Source: an uncultured Opitutia bacterium (GTDB lineage: Bacteria; Verrucomicrobiota; Verrucomicrobiia; Opitutales; Opitutaceae). Taken from it: 57,869 nucleotides of DNA. The notes under the pieces are model-generated. The model saw only the letters and a list, made by a program, of their open reading frames with translations, was not told the origin of the DNA and did not search any database. Positions 57,777 to 57,869 of this stretch are shown one piece after another. The stretch is from NCBI GenBank assembly GCA_903872505.1, contig CAIQKV010000042.1, forward strand, positions 65,139 through 123,007, in the 5' to 3' direction. Each line of letters begins with the position of its first letter. Position 1 is the first letter of the stretch. The position numbers were made by a program, and so were the translations under genes.

Positions 57777-57869
57777 CGGCGGCGCTACCGGCCGGGCAAC
57801 CTTCACCCGCGCCGTTCGTCTCGAGAGCCGGGCTGACCATGGATTGTTAAGCCGGAAGCCAGGAAACCA

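Noticed and set aside
1-57869. CRISPR arrays, tRNA and rRNA genes, insertion sequences, prophage genes
   Set aside because: No regularly spaced direct repeats, intact tRNA cloverleaf, rRNA segment, transposase or integrase reading was found; the only tRNA-like piece is the fragment near 18259.

Overview
The window is about 70% G+C and densely packed, with short gaps, many ATGA or GTGA overlaps, frequent GTG starts and few Shine-Dalgarno sites. The gene mix suggests Verrucomicrobiota, most likely an Opitutaceae-type bacterium: several phytanoyl-CoA dioxygenase-like oxygenases, GH5 and GH78 glycosidases, a Gfo/Idh/MocA-aldo/keto reductase fusion, a TMTC-like membrane/TPR protein, DUF3667 and DUF4097 proteins and a fused 2-oxoacid dehydrogenase. 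This assignment is inference; there is no rRNA gene to anchor it. I found no tRNA, rRNA, CRISPR array, transposase or prophage gene.

Layout. 1-4.3 kb: start of a URO-D-like gene (minus, cut by the window edge), a divergent HemN/HemW-type radical SAM enzyme, a GH5-like glycosidase and a membrane protein. 4.3-13.2 kb: the oxidoreductase fusion, a TrmH-family RNA methyltransferase, a LapA-type protein, two phytanoyl-CoA dioxygenase-like genes around a DUF885 peptidase, a TonB-domain lipoprotein and a Tat-exported metallo-beta-lactamase-fold hydrolase. 13.3-16 kb: an ECF sigma factor, a zinc-motif anti-sigma factor with a HEAT-like C-terminus, and a DUF4097 protein closed by a strong terminator. 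16-19.5 kb: SDR, DUF3667 protein and MFS exporter.

19.8-27.2 kb is the most coherent block: eight co-directional genes that look like a membrane-lipid modification operon. They are a delta-9-type desaturase, an FAD amine-oxidase-like protein, DUF1365, a CFA-synthase homologue lacking two carbonate-site residues, DUF1475, DUF2062, DUF1295, and a second methyltransferase that resembles plant coclaurine N-methyltransferase. 27.2-32.4 kb carries a 1023-residue protein joining E1-alpha, E1-beta, a lipoyl domain and an E2 catalytic domain, next to a fused enoyl-CoA hydratase/3-hydroxyacyl-CoA dehydrogenase.

32.5-45.4 kb is mostly housekeeping: TMTC-like protein, RluA-family synthase, TlpA-like protein, LysR regulator, YggS, SirB1-like protein, AroE, prepilin peptidase, galactokinase, HU, YgfZ, DAHP synthase (behind two terminator-like hairpins) and malate dehydrogenase. 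45.5-57.7 kb: GH78 rhamnosidase, two unknown proteins, a third phytanoyl-CoA dioxygenase-like gene, a duplicated pair of secreted TPR-like plus solute-binding protein genes with no transporter subunits, a VOC protein and an acyl-CoA dehydrogenase.

Four intergenic REPIN-like inverted repeats share only GTAG/CTAC ends and have four different stems. Two TGTAAC-N17/18-GTyT motifs, one before the sigma gene and one upstream of the MFS gene, are candidate ECF promoters that may link the regulatory and membrane regions.
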